Assembly: GCA_014825775.1 (NCBI GenBank)
Contig: MVAQ01000086.1
Location: 1 to 64,000 of the forward strand
DNA length: 64,000 bases
From: Krasilnikovozyma curviuscula
Lineage: Eukaryota > Basidiomycota > Tremellomycetes > Cystofilobasidiales > Mrakiaceae
Direction of reading: 5' to 3'
Position 1 is the stretch's first letter. Each line of letters begins with the position of its first letter. Shown here one piece after another: positions 1 through 10,608 of the stretch. The notes beneath the pieces are model-generated. The model worked only from the letters and a program-made list of their open reading frames with translations. It did not search any database and was not told the origin of the DNA. The position numbers and the translations under genes are program-made.

Positions 1-1299
1 ATGATGACACGAACCGTCTCTCAAGAATCCCATATCAACGAGTTTGGTGAAAGAAGCCCAAATCCCGCCCGTCCCAATACTCTTCTTAATCCAGGAACAG
101 AAGATAACACTCAATCATCTTCAATCCCCCGCGGGCGGTCGGTTTATGGAGTTGATGAACTTTGGGTGAGAGAGACAAAGGAGAGAGCGCGCTTGGACAA
201 GATTCAGGCTGAAGAGGAGGAGAGAAAACGTGTAGAAGAGGATGAACGTCACACAATGAAAACTAACAAGAGGAAGTCCAAAATGACCATCAAAGCCCGC
301 TCAAGTAAAACCCTCTCGGCCTACCAACCTATCTCGCCATCCACAGACCAACAACTTCCACCGACTCATTCCCCAGTCACCGGCGAAGATCAACAACCCA
401 AACCAACTACACCGCCTCGGTCGGCCTCGCTTCCTTACTGCATCAACACTCTTGTATTTGAACGATCTCCCGCCCGGCGTCAAGTCCAAGCTTCGGGAGA
501 TGTGTCTGACGAAGAATGGGAAGCTAGGCCATTTGAGACTGGAAAGAGTGATTTGACCAAAAATAGATCCAATACTAAACAACAAGGTTGGTTTTCGGAC
601 GACGAAGAAGATTCAAAAACTACACCTAAGCGTAGTAGTAAACCACCTCCCAAGGCTCACCGCACTCCCCCAATTAGTGACGATTCGTCAGACGATGAGC
701 CTTTAGCCACACAGTATAATATCAAACGTGGCCCAGTTCTCCCTACTTCAGTATCACACCGCCAGTCGTTTGCTGAAAGTTTTAAAGAAGGTCAACTACT
801 CCAACCACCAGTACAACCCTCATCGACTCCAGCCGTCTCTTGGGGAGAAGCTATTAGATCAAGCGACCTCAGTGACAATCAGATTCATGAAGACAACAGC
901 GAAGACGAAGATGAACGCCCTTTGGGTGTATCTCATCCAGATGCTGCTGTTTACGACGGCGGCGAAGACGAAGATACCCCGTTGGGACTTACGCACCCTT
1001 ACCAATATCAAGCAGCGATGAATCAACAACAACAACAACAGGTGTACATGCAACAAATTCGACTGCAACAGATTCAACAACAAAACATGATTCGGCAGTC
1101 GATGATGATGGGAGTGGGGATGGGCATGCCGCGGATGAGTGGTTTCCCATCACAAGTGTCTCTCATCAGACCGCAATTCACAGGAGGGAGTTTCGGTTCA
1201 CAATTAATGATGCCTCCTGGTCAACATCCTCATATGGCTCCACCTGCGGCTGCGAAGGTGGAGGGTTGGCGACACACAGTTCCAGTCCAAGCAGAATAG
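1..1299 (+). CDS. Hypothetical low-complexity protein, 5' end possibly incomplete
   Basis: An uninterrupted reading frame of 432 codons opens at the first base of the window and ends with TAG. The frame is open at the window edge, so the true start or upstream exons may lie outside. I do not recognise the protein. Visible features are a conserved-looking block near residues 48-58 (SVYGVDELWVRE), a charged helical stretch with EEEE/KRK around residues 60-100, and long Ser/Thr/Pro-rich acidic disorder. Three short acidic repeats ending in PLA/PLG occur near residues 229, 302 and 322. A Gln-rich tract with CAA-type codons lies near residues 342-365, followed by a Met/Gly-rich tail. No membrane segment or catalytic motif is visible. 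It converges on NAP1, whose stop is about 270 bp downstream. Nuclear or scaffold roles would be guesses. Confidence 0.7.
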   Translation: MMTRTVSQESHINEFGERSPNPARPNTLLNPGTEDNTQSSSIPRGRSVYGVDELWVRETKERARLDKIQAEEEERKRVEEDERHTMKTNKRKSKMTIKARSSKTLSAYQPISPSTDQQLPPTHSPVTGEDQQPKPTTPPRSASLPYCINTLVFERSPARRQVQASGDVSDEEWEARPFETGKSDLTKNRSNTKQQGWFSDDEEDSKTTPKRSSKPPPKAHRTPPISDDSSDDEPLATQYNIKRGPVLPTSVSHRQSFAESFKEGQLLQPPVQPSSTPAVSWGEAIRSSDLSDNQIHEDNSEDEDERPLGVSHPDAAVYDGGEDEDTPLGLTHPYQYQAAMNQQQQQQVYMQQIRLQQIQQQNMIRQSMMMGVGMGMPRMSGFPSQVSLIRPQFTGGSFGSQLMMPPGQHPHMAPPAAAKVEGWRHTVPVQAE

Positions 1300-1571
1300 G
1301 ATTCACAATCACCTCTACACTAGCATAGCATCACTCTACCTACTCTTGATATTATCACCCTTTCATCTCCTTACGCCTTTCACTGTGACTAAAGATTCAA
1401 ACGATATTCATTGCAAGAGTGAGAATCAGAAAAAGCAAAGCGCTCGACCCATCAAAAAGCAAGAAACATGTGGGAAATTATAATAAGAACATCTTCACAA
1501 AAGGGAAGCAGCATCTGGTAAAGCAGAACGAGGGACTGAGAATGTACAAAATGGAATCTGATGGGGCAGAT

Positions 1572-3616
1572 TTATTGTTGTTTACACCTTTTCAAAAGAG
1601 CAGTCAGCAATCTTGTGGAGAGTAGCCAATTGTGTAAAGAAAATAAAATAAAAAAATTGATTGAGAAACTTACTCTTCGGACTGTTGTTGAGTTGGAGCA
1701 GCTTCCTCATCCTCCTCATCTTCCTCCTCATCGTAATCATCTTCGTCGTCAAATGATCCCTCGTCATCTTCATCGCCTTCGTATTCAATAGCCTTTCCAG
1801 TGAACCTGTGGCAGAAGGGCAAAAGGGGGAAAAGATGGATGAGTGATAATAATTGAAGTAGAGGGTATATATTTAAGCAACTGACCAGTCAATAGCTCTT
1901 GGAATGACCCTCTCCTTCAAGTCCTCACCGATTTGGTAATCCAGCTCAAGTCTCTCGTCGAGATCTTCCAGCTCAGACTCGTCTACATCACCGTTCTCAA
2001 GATCTTCGATAGATGGTGGAGAAGGTGGGCTGAAGAAGTTGAAGAAGGAATCCGTTGGGACAATCTTCTTGACAACACGAGTCTTTCCGGTAGCTAGAGA
2101 CGAGCGAAAGACATGGGTTAGCAACCAGCGCGACTGAAGCAAATTAAAGACCTGAACTCGCATTTGTTTCTCTGCTTCTTGACTTCGATAGTCTTGGTAA
2201 GGTCCTTGTCAGCCTTCCAAGCGATGGTGCAACCCTCAGCCTTATCGTAAACGAAGTCGCCAGCGTAACCAATCTCTTCCTGGTAGTAGTACGTCTTTTC
2301 AAGGGTGGTAGAGCTAAAGAACTCGTTCTCGGCGAAGACAAAGGAAAGTCTGAATCCTGGCTTGGATGGTGGAGTAGAGGTGGAAGACAAGTAAGACAAC
2401 TGGATGTCGGTAAGGGACTTGAGGGCCTACAGATTTCAAAATGGGTCGACACGTATCAGATGAATTGATTTACTAATATCAATATGCTGTATCGACAGAG
2501 CTTACCTCCTCGTCAGCCTCGGTGATTAACTCGCTGATTCCGCTGTGGTTTCTCAAAGCGGTCAACCAGAACTCTGGGATACCAGCAATACCCTCTCCGG
2601 ACTCATTGTTGAGCTCAGTAATCCTGGCCTCATCTTCATCATCTTCGTCTTCGTCAATGGCTTGACCGGCACGAATTTCATCGTCGGTTGGTTCAAGCTT
2701 TCCAGCAATGATAGCAGCACGACGTTCGTACAGTGGGGCGTATTTGGCAGCGAACTAGACCATGAAACGTTAAACCACTTCAGTTAGCAAGCGTAGAACA
2801 TGATGCCAGCGGAAGCTGAAAAGCCCTTACCCTCTTTTCCAATTCTAGAATTTCCAACTGGAACTCTCCCTCGATCTTGGCCTGCTCAATCTGGACACCC
2901 TTGAGACCTTCTACTCTGTTGCGGACAGCAACTGGGAGAGACTCTACGTATCCAGAGGTCTGTCCGACCTAAAGAAAAGAAGAACGACGTTAGAAAAAAT
3001 CAGTTGGGGTGATCTTCTCTGCTGAGCGACGAAGTCGACTTACCAAACCAGCTAACTTGTTTTGGACCAAAGCAGCAAGAGCTGGGTTCTTTATATCACA
3101 GAACCAAGTTAAAAGAAGTCAGCAGACACGTCCCAAGCTGCGTTGAAAATTTACGACAGGCGAGGGGAAGGGGCAGCGGAATTATCGAACGTGACGAGAT
3201 GGTAGAGAGACCCATATTACGATTGACAAATCTGTCAAACATCATTTCAATCTAATTTCCGTATCCTATGCCAATAGATGAGTATCCAAGCAGTGTGTTG
3301 TGTCCTACACGGTAAAACAGCGAGCATCGCATTGACGAGTTAAGGTAGTCCAACGACGGCTATGTTCTGTCCAGATCTTCTTATCTCTTTCCAGCAAATC
3401 CAATCACCCATTCGGGTCACTTAAACAGCCAGAAATAATACTCACCTGAGCCAAGCTGGAGAAGTCTGGGTGTTCATCATCGTCCTCATCTTCTTCGATG
3501 TCGGTCACTGTTGGTTTAGCTCTGCCAGCGACTGGCTCAGCTCCTGGAACGTACGAGTTCTGAGGAGTCCCTGCAGATCCTGGGACAGATGAGCTGAGGG
3601 GAATGTTGAGAGACAT
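1572..3616 (-). CDS. NAP1: Nucleosome assembly protein 1 (histone chaperone)
   Basis: Histone H2A-H2B chaperone of the NAP family, active in nucleus and cytoplasm. The translated exons contain the NAP core: [22 protein letters not shown] (read at about 2280-2350), [16 protein letters not shown] (2040-2080), [11 protein letters not shown] and an acidic C-terminal tail rich in EED (1680-1800). The start [13 protein letters not shown] at 3616 opens a 171-nt exon that ends at a GTGAGT donor. The next exon is 45 nt (3044-3088, [12 protein letters not shown]), after an unusually long 357-nt intron. The frame seems to end SEE-stop at 1670, but GTAAGT overlaps that stop. Splicing from 1674 to 1587 adds a 16-nt exon that reads C-K-Q-Q-stop, the C-terminal box conserved in many NAP1 proteins, so I place the end at 1572. 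Family assignment is very secure; the last exon is inferred. Confidence 0.93.
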
Positions 3617-3876
3617 AGTTGGATTTCAGGAAGAGTTGTAGCTTGGACCCTCTCCACAAATTTTGATTTTCTTGCAGAGACGATGCGTTGGGTGCCACTG
3701 CCAACCTTTTACGCTAATTTTTCCAATTTCACTCAGACACAGGATAGATGAATTGAAAGAGATGGCGAATACAATTCATAGACATGAGTATGGTGCGACA
3801 AATGATAAAGAGTAATGAGTAATGTTGGTATAGTTTTCGTGAGGAGTTACAAGTGTTTGTAACTACAAGGATGGAG

Positions 3877-6800
3877 CTAACGACCAGTAAACCCCTTTCT
3901 CCTGATAAGAGTAAGTAATTGGTCACGGGCATGCTGATCTACAGTAATGATGGAGAGAGGAAAGGAGATCACCCCAAAGAAGATAAATGGCGAAGGACGT
4001 GGAAATGATGGGCGCCGGGTATGGGCCTCAGAATTTGTTGCTACAAGAGAGTAAGAGGCAGTTTTAGATTAAGTCATGTAACCATGAAGAAGAAGCTTGA
4101 GCGCATACAAGGGATCTCTATTTCCTCTTCGATGGTAGAGCTGGACCGAGATAGATGATCGCTATCAACCGCAAAGTTCTAATCAATACATGTTCAGCAC
4201 TGCTTTCACACAGTACGCAGATCAACAACAGCATCTAAATAATTGACACACCTTTTTGTGATGGCGACTGTCACGAGAGTGGGATTGGGATTGAGATAGT
4301 TTCCAGAATTCGTTGATAACTCTCTGCTTCGGAGTAGGAATGAAGGGAGTGGGACTGCAGAAACAAACCGGCCTAGTTGAGGCGAGACCTTAAAGCCTTC
4401 GCAAATTCGTAATGTGCTTACAAGATCAAGTAGTCATTGTGAGAAAGAGTAGGAGCTTCCTGGAACTTGTAACTCGCTCGGGAATCTTCGTCGGAAGCAT
4501 TCTTCTCCTTGGGTCTGCAAACGGTACAGGACCGAGAAGTCAGAAGTTCATTTTTTCCATAAAGTACGATCAAGTACAACTCACAAGGACTTTTGTTCAA
4601 CAAATTCAACGCGGCCATTCCCAGCAAGATCGATCTTCGCATGCCTTCCAGCAGCAGCTTGCACCCTCAGTTTTGATAGAGACACGTCGTCTAAGGATTC
4701 TTCATTCTTGAACGCAGAGAGTACCGCGAAAACCTTTCCAGGCGCGACTGAGGATGGGATGGTGTCGCGGTTAGCCTCATCTGGATCCGCTCTGGTTGGA
4801 GGACTGAAGGAAATAAGGGATATAAGGGATTACAGTTGAGATTAGATACCAATTTAAAGCAAAAGCAGCTTCAGGGACAAACCAGAATTCATCTTCCACG
4901 ACGGCGCTGGGTTTGTCGGTAGCACCAGTCTCCAGATCGTGAATCTTTCGCTCCAGTTCTTCAAATAACGCTCTTTGCTCCCTAGTATAGTCTTTGACCA
5001 GAATATTCTCTCCTCCCTCTCCCAACTTTTGAAATCCTGTCATTTTCTTCTCGGTCAATTCCTCAGGCTTTGATTCAGCAGCTCTGTTATCGTCAACCTG
5101 AGACTGAGATTCAAGGCTGACAGGGACAAAAGTGAAGAAATCAGTACGTAAATAATTTGCTGGTCAGCATATCACCATGTAAATACATTTTGTTTGAGCT
5201 AGGTGAAGTAGCGATAGTTGCTACAGCCCGAGACCTGGACAGTATGAATGCTGGTGAGCAACAAGCACGGATGGTCCAAGAAGATGACTCACCCTGGTTG
5301 TCGTGATGTATCTTCTAGATCGTCTTCGCGATCACGCTGAAATGACACCTCAATGTTCTTCAGGCATTCTTCAACCTCGTACAAACCATGGACAATCTCG
5401 TTGAAGGTATTTCTTAGAGAAATGTCGGTCTCACTCCCAAGCAGGCCATCGAGCTTCCTGGAAACCTCATCGTACATTTTCCTAATTTCTTTCACACTCT
5501 GAATAACTTGTTCTTTACTCAAATCAAGCCAGGAGAAGTCTTTCAACTCGGTGTGGAGTCGGCGAACTTCTTGTTGTATGTCGATGTCTTTGACAGCATC
5601 CAGTCTCTTCGCAACGAGAAGAGCAAAGTTTCCATTGAATTGTTCAAACAGATGGACTGCTGGGTGTCTGGATGATGTATCGAGGTTGGGAAGTTGAGTA
5701 CTAAAGAGATAGTGGAGATTAAGATGTAGCCTTTTACTTGTGAGCGCCATAGATCCTGGGCTCACACTGGAGGCTCAACGGCTACAGAAGACGTGGCATT
5801 CAAGTCTTGACAGCTAGGCCTATGTAGAAACAGAGCAATTGCTTGGTCAGCAACAGATTGAATCCCATTACGGCAATGCACTACGGAGTCATCGATTCAC
5901 CCAGGCTCGGCAGACTGATCTTCGATCTTGACCTGCATCTCATCCACTTTCAAAGCAAAAGGACCAGCTTTCTGGTCTTCAAGGCAGACCTGAAGTATTT
6001 CCAGAAGCCATTTGACTGATTTGGCACCCAAATGGTACTCAGCCACATTCGAGTTCAGCATAAGCTCTTGCTTCTGCTGAAGTTCGGCGGAAAGATCCTT
6101 CAGTTCTTTGGTCTTCATAACGTTCAGGTTTGTGTCGATAGCAGAGCGAAACGCAGAGTTGAACCGGCCTAGCTCGAAGTTTGCAAGGTGAACCTGATGG
6201 TCGAGTTGAAGCTCATTGTACGCTATCTTATTCTCTAAGACTGGGCTGCCAAGAAGACCATCCATAAACCGGGATAGAGTTTGAAGCTCTTGGAGAAGAT
6301 AATGATTAGCAATACAAAGTGCCAATTCCTCAGAAGACGAATGGTTCGCGGCACGCGAATCGACGTCGCTGATAGGGGCGTCGTCAGGCTTCAAAATATC
6401 GCTGGCTTGGTAGAATCGGTGGGTAAGATCTTCCCATTTGACTGGTCTAGGTGCTAGCTGTTGAAGTTCCAGAACCTTTGGCTTCTGCGCGATTGAGAGC
6501 TGCTCATGGAGCGCTTGGATTTCCAGCCGATGGCCCTCGCTGATTGATTCCACCAAGGCTTTCAACCTTGTGACTTCTTCAGATAAGTGAGAAGATTTAG
6601 TGTATTCAACAGAGGGGAGAGCTTTGGTTGCAACATTGGGGTGGGAAGCTTCTGCGGGGACTTTGGTTTTGAGCTGCTTGATGGTAGATGCCAGTCGTCT
6701 GTTCTGGATACGGGAGCTGACGGCAGTGAGAGCTGAAACGAATACCACACCAGCTCCAGCGGTCAGAAGGAGAACGATGGCTTCTCTGCTCCATCGACTG

Positions 6801-6940
6801 GCGTGTACATCGCTCTTCCTATCAGCTCTTGAGCTCGAATGGTGGGGTGCCGAAGGTGGCTGAAGCTTTGCTGGGGGATCTACAATAGAGGCAGAAGTGT
6901 CCAGGGTATCCACGAACATCGGAGCTGCCTTTGAGCCCAT
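3877..6940 (-). CDS. Unrecognised two-TM coiled-coil protein
   Basis: A multi-exon gene reconstructed from in-phase GT-AG joins. The start at 6940 reads MGSKAAPMFVDTL. A long first exon (to about 5898) holds one hydrophobic segment near residues 54-75 (EAIVLLLTAGAGVVFVSALTAV), then long predicted coiled-coil helices with many Glu/Leu/Lys. A small exon near 5765-5822 leads to a second helical block (5290-5700). Smaller exons (5170-5235, 4850-5120, 4590-4800, 4390-4500, 4265-4360, 4100-4180) end in an exon with a second hydrophobic stretch, FIFFGVISFPLSIITV, 20 residues before the TAG at 3877. The two halves of the helical region both end in acidic ED-S-PG sequences at splice donors. I recognise no family; a membrane tether or scaffold is a guess from architecture. 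Exon limits are by eye and individual joins may be wrong. Confidence 0.6.
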
Positions 6941-7227
6941 CGTAGAGTCAACGAAAGTCAGGTTGTTTGAAGGTTCACAAATTAGTTTCTGAAGGCGATT
7001 TATCAGCGGGGGTACGCCACGAGTCAGCTCGATACACCATGAATAAGAAAAGATAGAAAGTGACAGCATTGAAGCGACATGCATTCTCTACGAAATTCTG
7101 ATCATTATACGGGACATTACAGGGAGTGAAGACGTAGAAGAGGCTATTGTTCCTCATCTGCAGCACTAGTGCGACAATCCATGTAATTAAGTAGAGAACG
7201 AAGAGCGAGGAAGCAGCCAAAGCGAAC

Positions 7228-10200
7228 TCACCAAGAGAAGTGGACTCTTTTTAGAGAGAGGTTCGGCATTTGGGATGAGCACTGAGAGGATGGTAACAGT
7301 CCTGCAGCTGTCGAAGAGTCCTCGATAACTGGAGAGTGATTTTGGACATATAATGAGTCATCAAAAGGGACTGAAAAATTATCGTTGTCGTGCTGATCAT
7401 GTTGAGGTCTCAATGAGCAAGCATTGGCTGATGCAAAAAGGTCATCGGGTAGGGCAAGATTCGAGTTGAGAGCGTTGATGTGGGTAGAGATGGAGTTGAC
7501 GTTGTCGGCATAGAAGGAAGAGACCTCATCGTAGGTATAGAAGGGGTACTGGAGCCACATGGAGTAAAAACTCAGTAACCAGAAGATGGGTGATGTAAAG
7601 AGCACCTCTCACTCACTTGATTTACTACCCGCTGTAACACATGTTCTGGTGTATCTTTTGAGTCATCAAAATACCGGAAAGCATCAACTAACAAATCTTC
7701 AATCGCAAGTTGGCCATTTTCTTGGATACCTTCCTGTAGCTGCTCCAACAAGCCAGCAAACAAAGGATCAAGCGCATCGAAATCCAAAGCATCGTTTCCC
7801 CGTAGAGGCTCCACGTTCATAATGACATCTGGGATGTGATCATCGTTCCCTCCAGCACCATTCAGATGCTCCATGAATACTCCATTGTGACCTTCTATTC
7901 CTGATATCTGAGGACCGCCCCACATTGGCTCGGATACATCCATTTCCAGTTCCTCCTGCTCCTGTTGCAGTCGATACCGTTCCTCTGCGAACTCATCCAC
8001 ATACTCGGCAACGCTTCCGTTCGGATGTCGCTTTTTGGAGAGAGGAGTTGATGAAAAGGACACGAGTGATCCTCTTCGAGAGAAGAGTTGCGGTTTTGAG
8101 GTTATAGATTTTCGATTCCAGTGCCTCCGCGACTGGGGAGGAAAATCGCGTCGGTTTTCCATTCGTACACACACAAGAACACCAATTAAAATGCTTACAG
8201 AACATCGCTCAGTATTATCAGAGTCAGGACCAGTCTCGTCACTGTCATCGCTGTCATCATCATCCGACGTCTCATCTCGTTTAGGACCGTTCTTCCGACT
8301 TTGAGGCCGACCCCAATCAACATCGGCGTTGTCCTCTTGAGCTCCAGCATCTTCAAAAGCAGAATCATCATCGTTGTCAGTCAGAAACTGAGTTGACAGA
8401 GAACCGCTTCGCCTTTGACTCTTGTCGTCGTTCTCGTCTTCCGTATCTGAGATGATCTCAATGATGCGTCTTTTACTTGGAGTTGATGTGAGAGATGAAG
8501 ACTGATGTTTTGAACGTTGGGCTTTTGATGTTGTTGGACTTTGAAATTTAAGTTGCGGAAGAACCTCTTTTAGATGCTCTGAATTTGCTTCGTACAGTGA
8601 ACGCCATTGGTTAGCGTCACGTTTATCTCCACGCTATAATCGTCAGTGGGGCACTTAAAATTAATAGATGAACCTCTCGAACGTGATATTTGAGATAGAA
8701 CTGACCTGATTCTCTAGTGAATCCCAAAAGTAAGCAGATGGAGCATATGACAGAAATAAGAGCTTCTGTTTCAGCCATTCCAAATCTTTCTCATCTCTTT
8801 TCTTATCGGCGGCTTGACTTCGGGCAGTAGTCCTAGCTGGAAGTTTTAGCATCGGCTTCGTGATCGAGCTTTGGAACGAAAATGGAACTTTCGACATTCT
8901 TGGCTTCTTAACAAGAGGCTTATCGAATGCAGAGGGTTTTTGCAATGACCTGAGGTGTTTTGGAGGAGATGATAATCGTGGTGTAAACTCGACTTTCACT
9001 TGTTTCTTTACCAACTCTTTATTGTGCTTGAAGAATTGATGCCACTCGGAAGGCGTCTTGTCTTTGTTCTGTAACGTGAGGTGGTCAGTCAGTATCACCA
9101 CATTGTCGTTTGAGATCAGAATCGTGAAGCTTAAATTGAGAAAACAACTATCACTCACTAGAGAATAACATTCCTCCCAGAAACCATCATCAATCGATTT
9201 CCCGTAAGCTGTTACTCTCTCTCCCAGCCACCTGATCGCCCGCTGCTGTTTTTCCGACTGAGGTGCAGGTGAGGCTACCGAATGGGAAGAAGAGGCAATA
9301 GAACACACTGATACTGGTAATGATACATGTTCGAGTTTTGGCGCACGTTGTTTCTTTTTGACAATCGGTGGTCGGTGGATTTCGATGATCTCCAGACTAT
9401 CATCCGAATCAATGTTATCCGCAACGTCACGATGATCTCGTTCAAAGATTTGGAAGTCGCCTCGATGGAACGTTTGTTCTGATGACGGCGATTTTAGTCG
9501 CTTTGCAGGTGACTTTAGATATGGCGATGAAACTGATATATTTGCATTTGTCCCTGCATGGAATGCTTTAGAAGAGCGGCCTTCAATTGTTGGGACTGAT
9601 CTTTTTGGAGGAGAAGGAGGGAGCATGTAGGGGGGTGACGAAGACCGGTAAGCCTCATCGCGATGGATACTCAGTGAAGGCGCCGTCGGGAGCGAATCTC
9701 CACTGTCGACAGAGCCGTTGACGGAGCCGTTTACAGAAGAGGACGAGGATTGTTGGGAATTCGGTGAAGGAAGATGTGATGCGATGTCGTTTTTGGATTT
9801 AATACAGGGTCTAGAGCATGGAGGTTCGTTCAGTCTCATGTATCTAGGATGGTTGGGGCTGAAGCAGAACAAATGTAAGCCATTAGAAGATATTTTCTCA
9901 TTCTCTTGCATCTTTAGAGGCAGCTATTTACTCAACCATAATCATGCCTGGCGAGAGAATCTCCCATCCTTCCTCATTGACAATTCGTCCCTCCTTCAGA
10001 CACGCATCGATCCACTTTTCACTGATGACATATTGTCGAGTGACATACTGAAAGACTCTCTGCTGCTGGTTTGTTCGAGGATATTGGCGAGGTGGACAGT
10101 CCAGTACAAAGTAGTCGACGTCGCGCAGGGCTTCGTCGGGTGGCAGGACAACCCCACCGTGGGCGACAATTGTAGCACAGAACCAAGCTAATCCAGGTCT

Positions 10201-10386
10201 CTGTTAGTAACCCGACAAGATTGAAAGATAACTGAAGAAGAAACACATACTAAACCTGGGACTTAGGTACGACCATACGCAGAAGTGGAAAGGCACCCTG
10301 GATCCATTGAGAACTCGAGTGAACAAGAACTCATCAGCTTCAGTAGGAACCCTGCGGTTGGAGGATGGGCCGGCTACCCCATTCAT
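7228..10386 (-). CDS. RAP1: Rap1-like telomere protein (BRCT plus Myb-like repeats)
   Basis: Probable shelterin-type Rap1. Exon 1 (10251-10386, MNGVAGPSSNRRVPTEAD) and exon 2 (from 10200) together form an N-terminal BRCT domain: FTRVLNGSRVPFHFCVWSYL, then CATIVAHGGVVLPPDEAL, DVDYFVLDCPP, and YVISEKWIDACLKEGRIV. A Ser/Pro-rich linker follows. Two similar modules then appear, each with a helix-rich start, an FW core and a W-x-x-F/L helix: AIRWLGERVTAYGKSIDDGF / WEECYSL / SEWHQFFKHN and DLEWLKQKLL / YFWDSLEN / NQWRSLYEAN. These resemble Rap1 Myb domains. Further exons (8190-8635, 7620-8140, 7228-7540) are acidic and end with TGA at 7228. Junctions I read are phase-consistent. BRCT followed by Myb modules is the diagnostic order for Rap1 in the literature; sequence similarity elsewhere is weak, so this is a domain-based call. 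Confidence 0.62.
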
Positions 10387-10608
10387 TGAAAGAAAAGTTG
10401 GGTGATGACAGGAATCATTCAGGTCGGAGTAGAGATGCGTGAAACGCACCAATAAACGATCGTGTTTTTTCACAAAGATTTTCCTTCAGCATAAGGTGTT
10501 CCAGGAAGAAAAAGTTATGGATCTTGTTGTGACTGAATTACTTAAAGAGCGATACGGAAACATTGTAGTCTAGCATATGGGTACTTGTACTTCCTAATAA
10601 GTTCCTAC

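Noticed and set aside
3089..3445. Possible intronic box C/D snoRNA in NAP1 intron 1
   Set aside because: An ATGATGT and a later CTGA are about 150 nt apart with no terminal stem; too weak.
6600..6863. Plus-strand frames inside the two-TM gene
   Set aside because: Antisense shadows of a long helical exon; no start context and no family match.
6975..7220. Hydrophobic minus-strand frame (LFVLYLITWIVALVLQ) between Rap1 and the two-TM gene
   Set aside because: It begins with a non-ATG codon and lies between the Rap1 stop and the next start; no phase-consistent splice to either gene was found.
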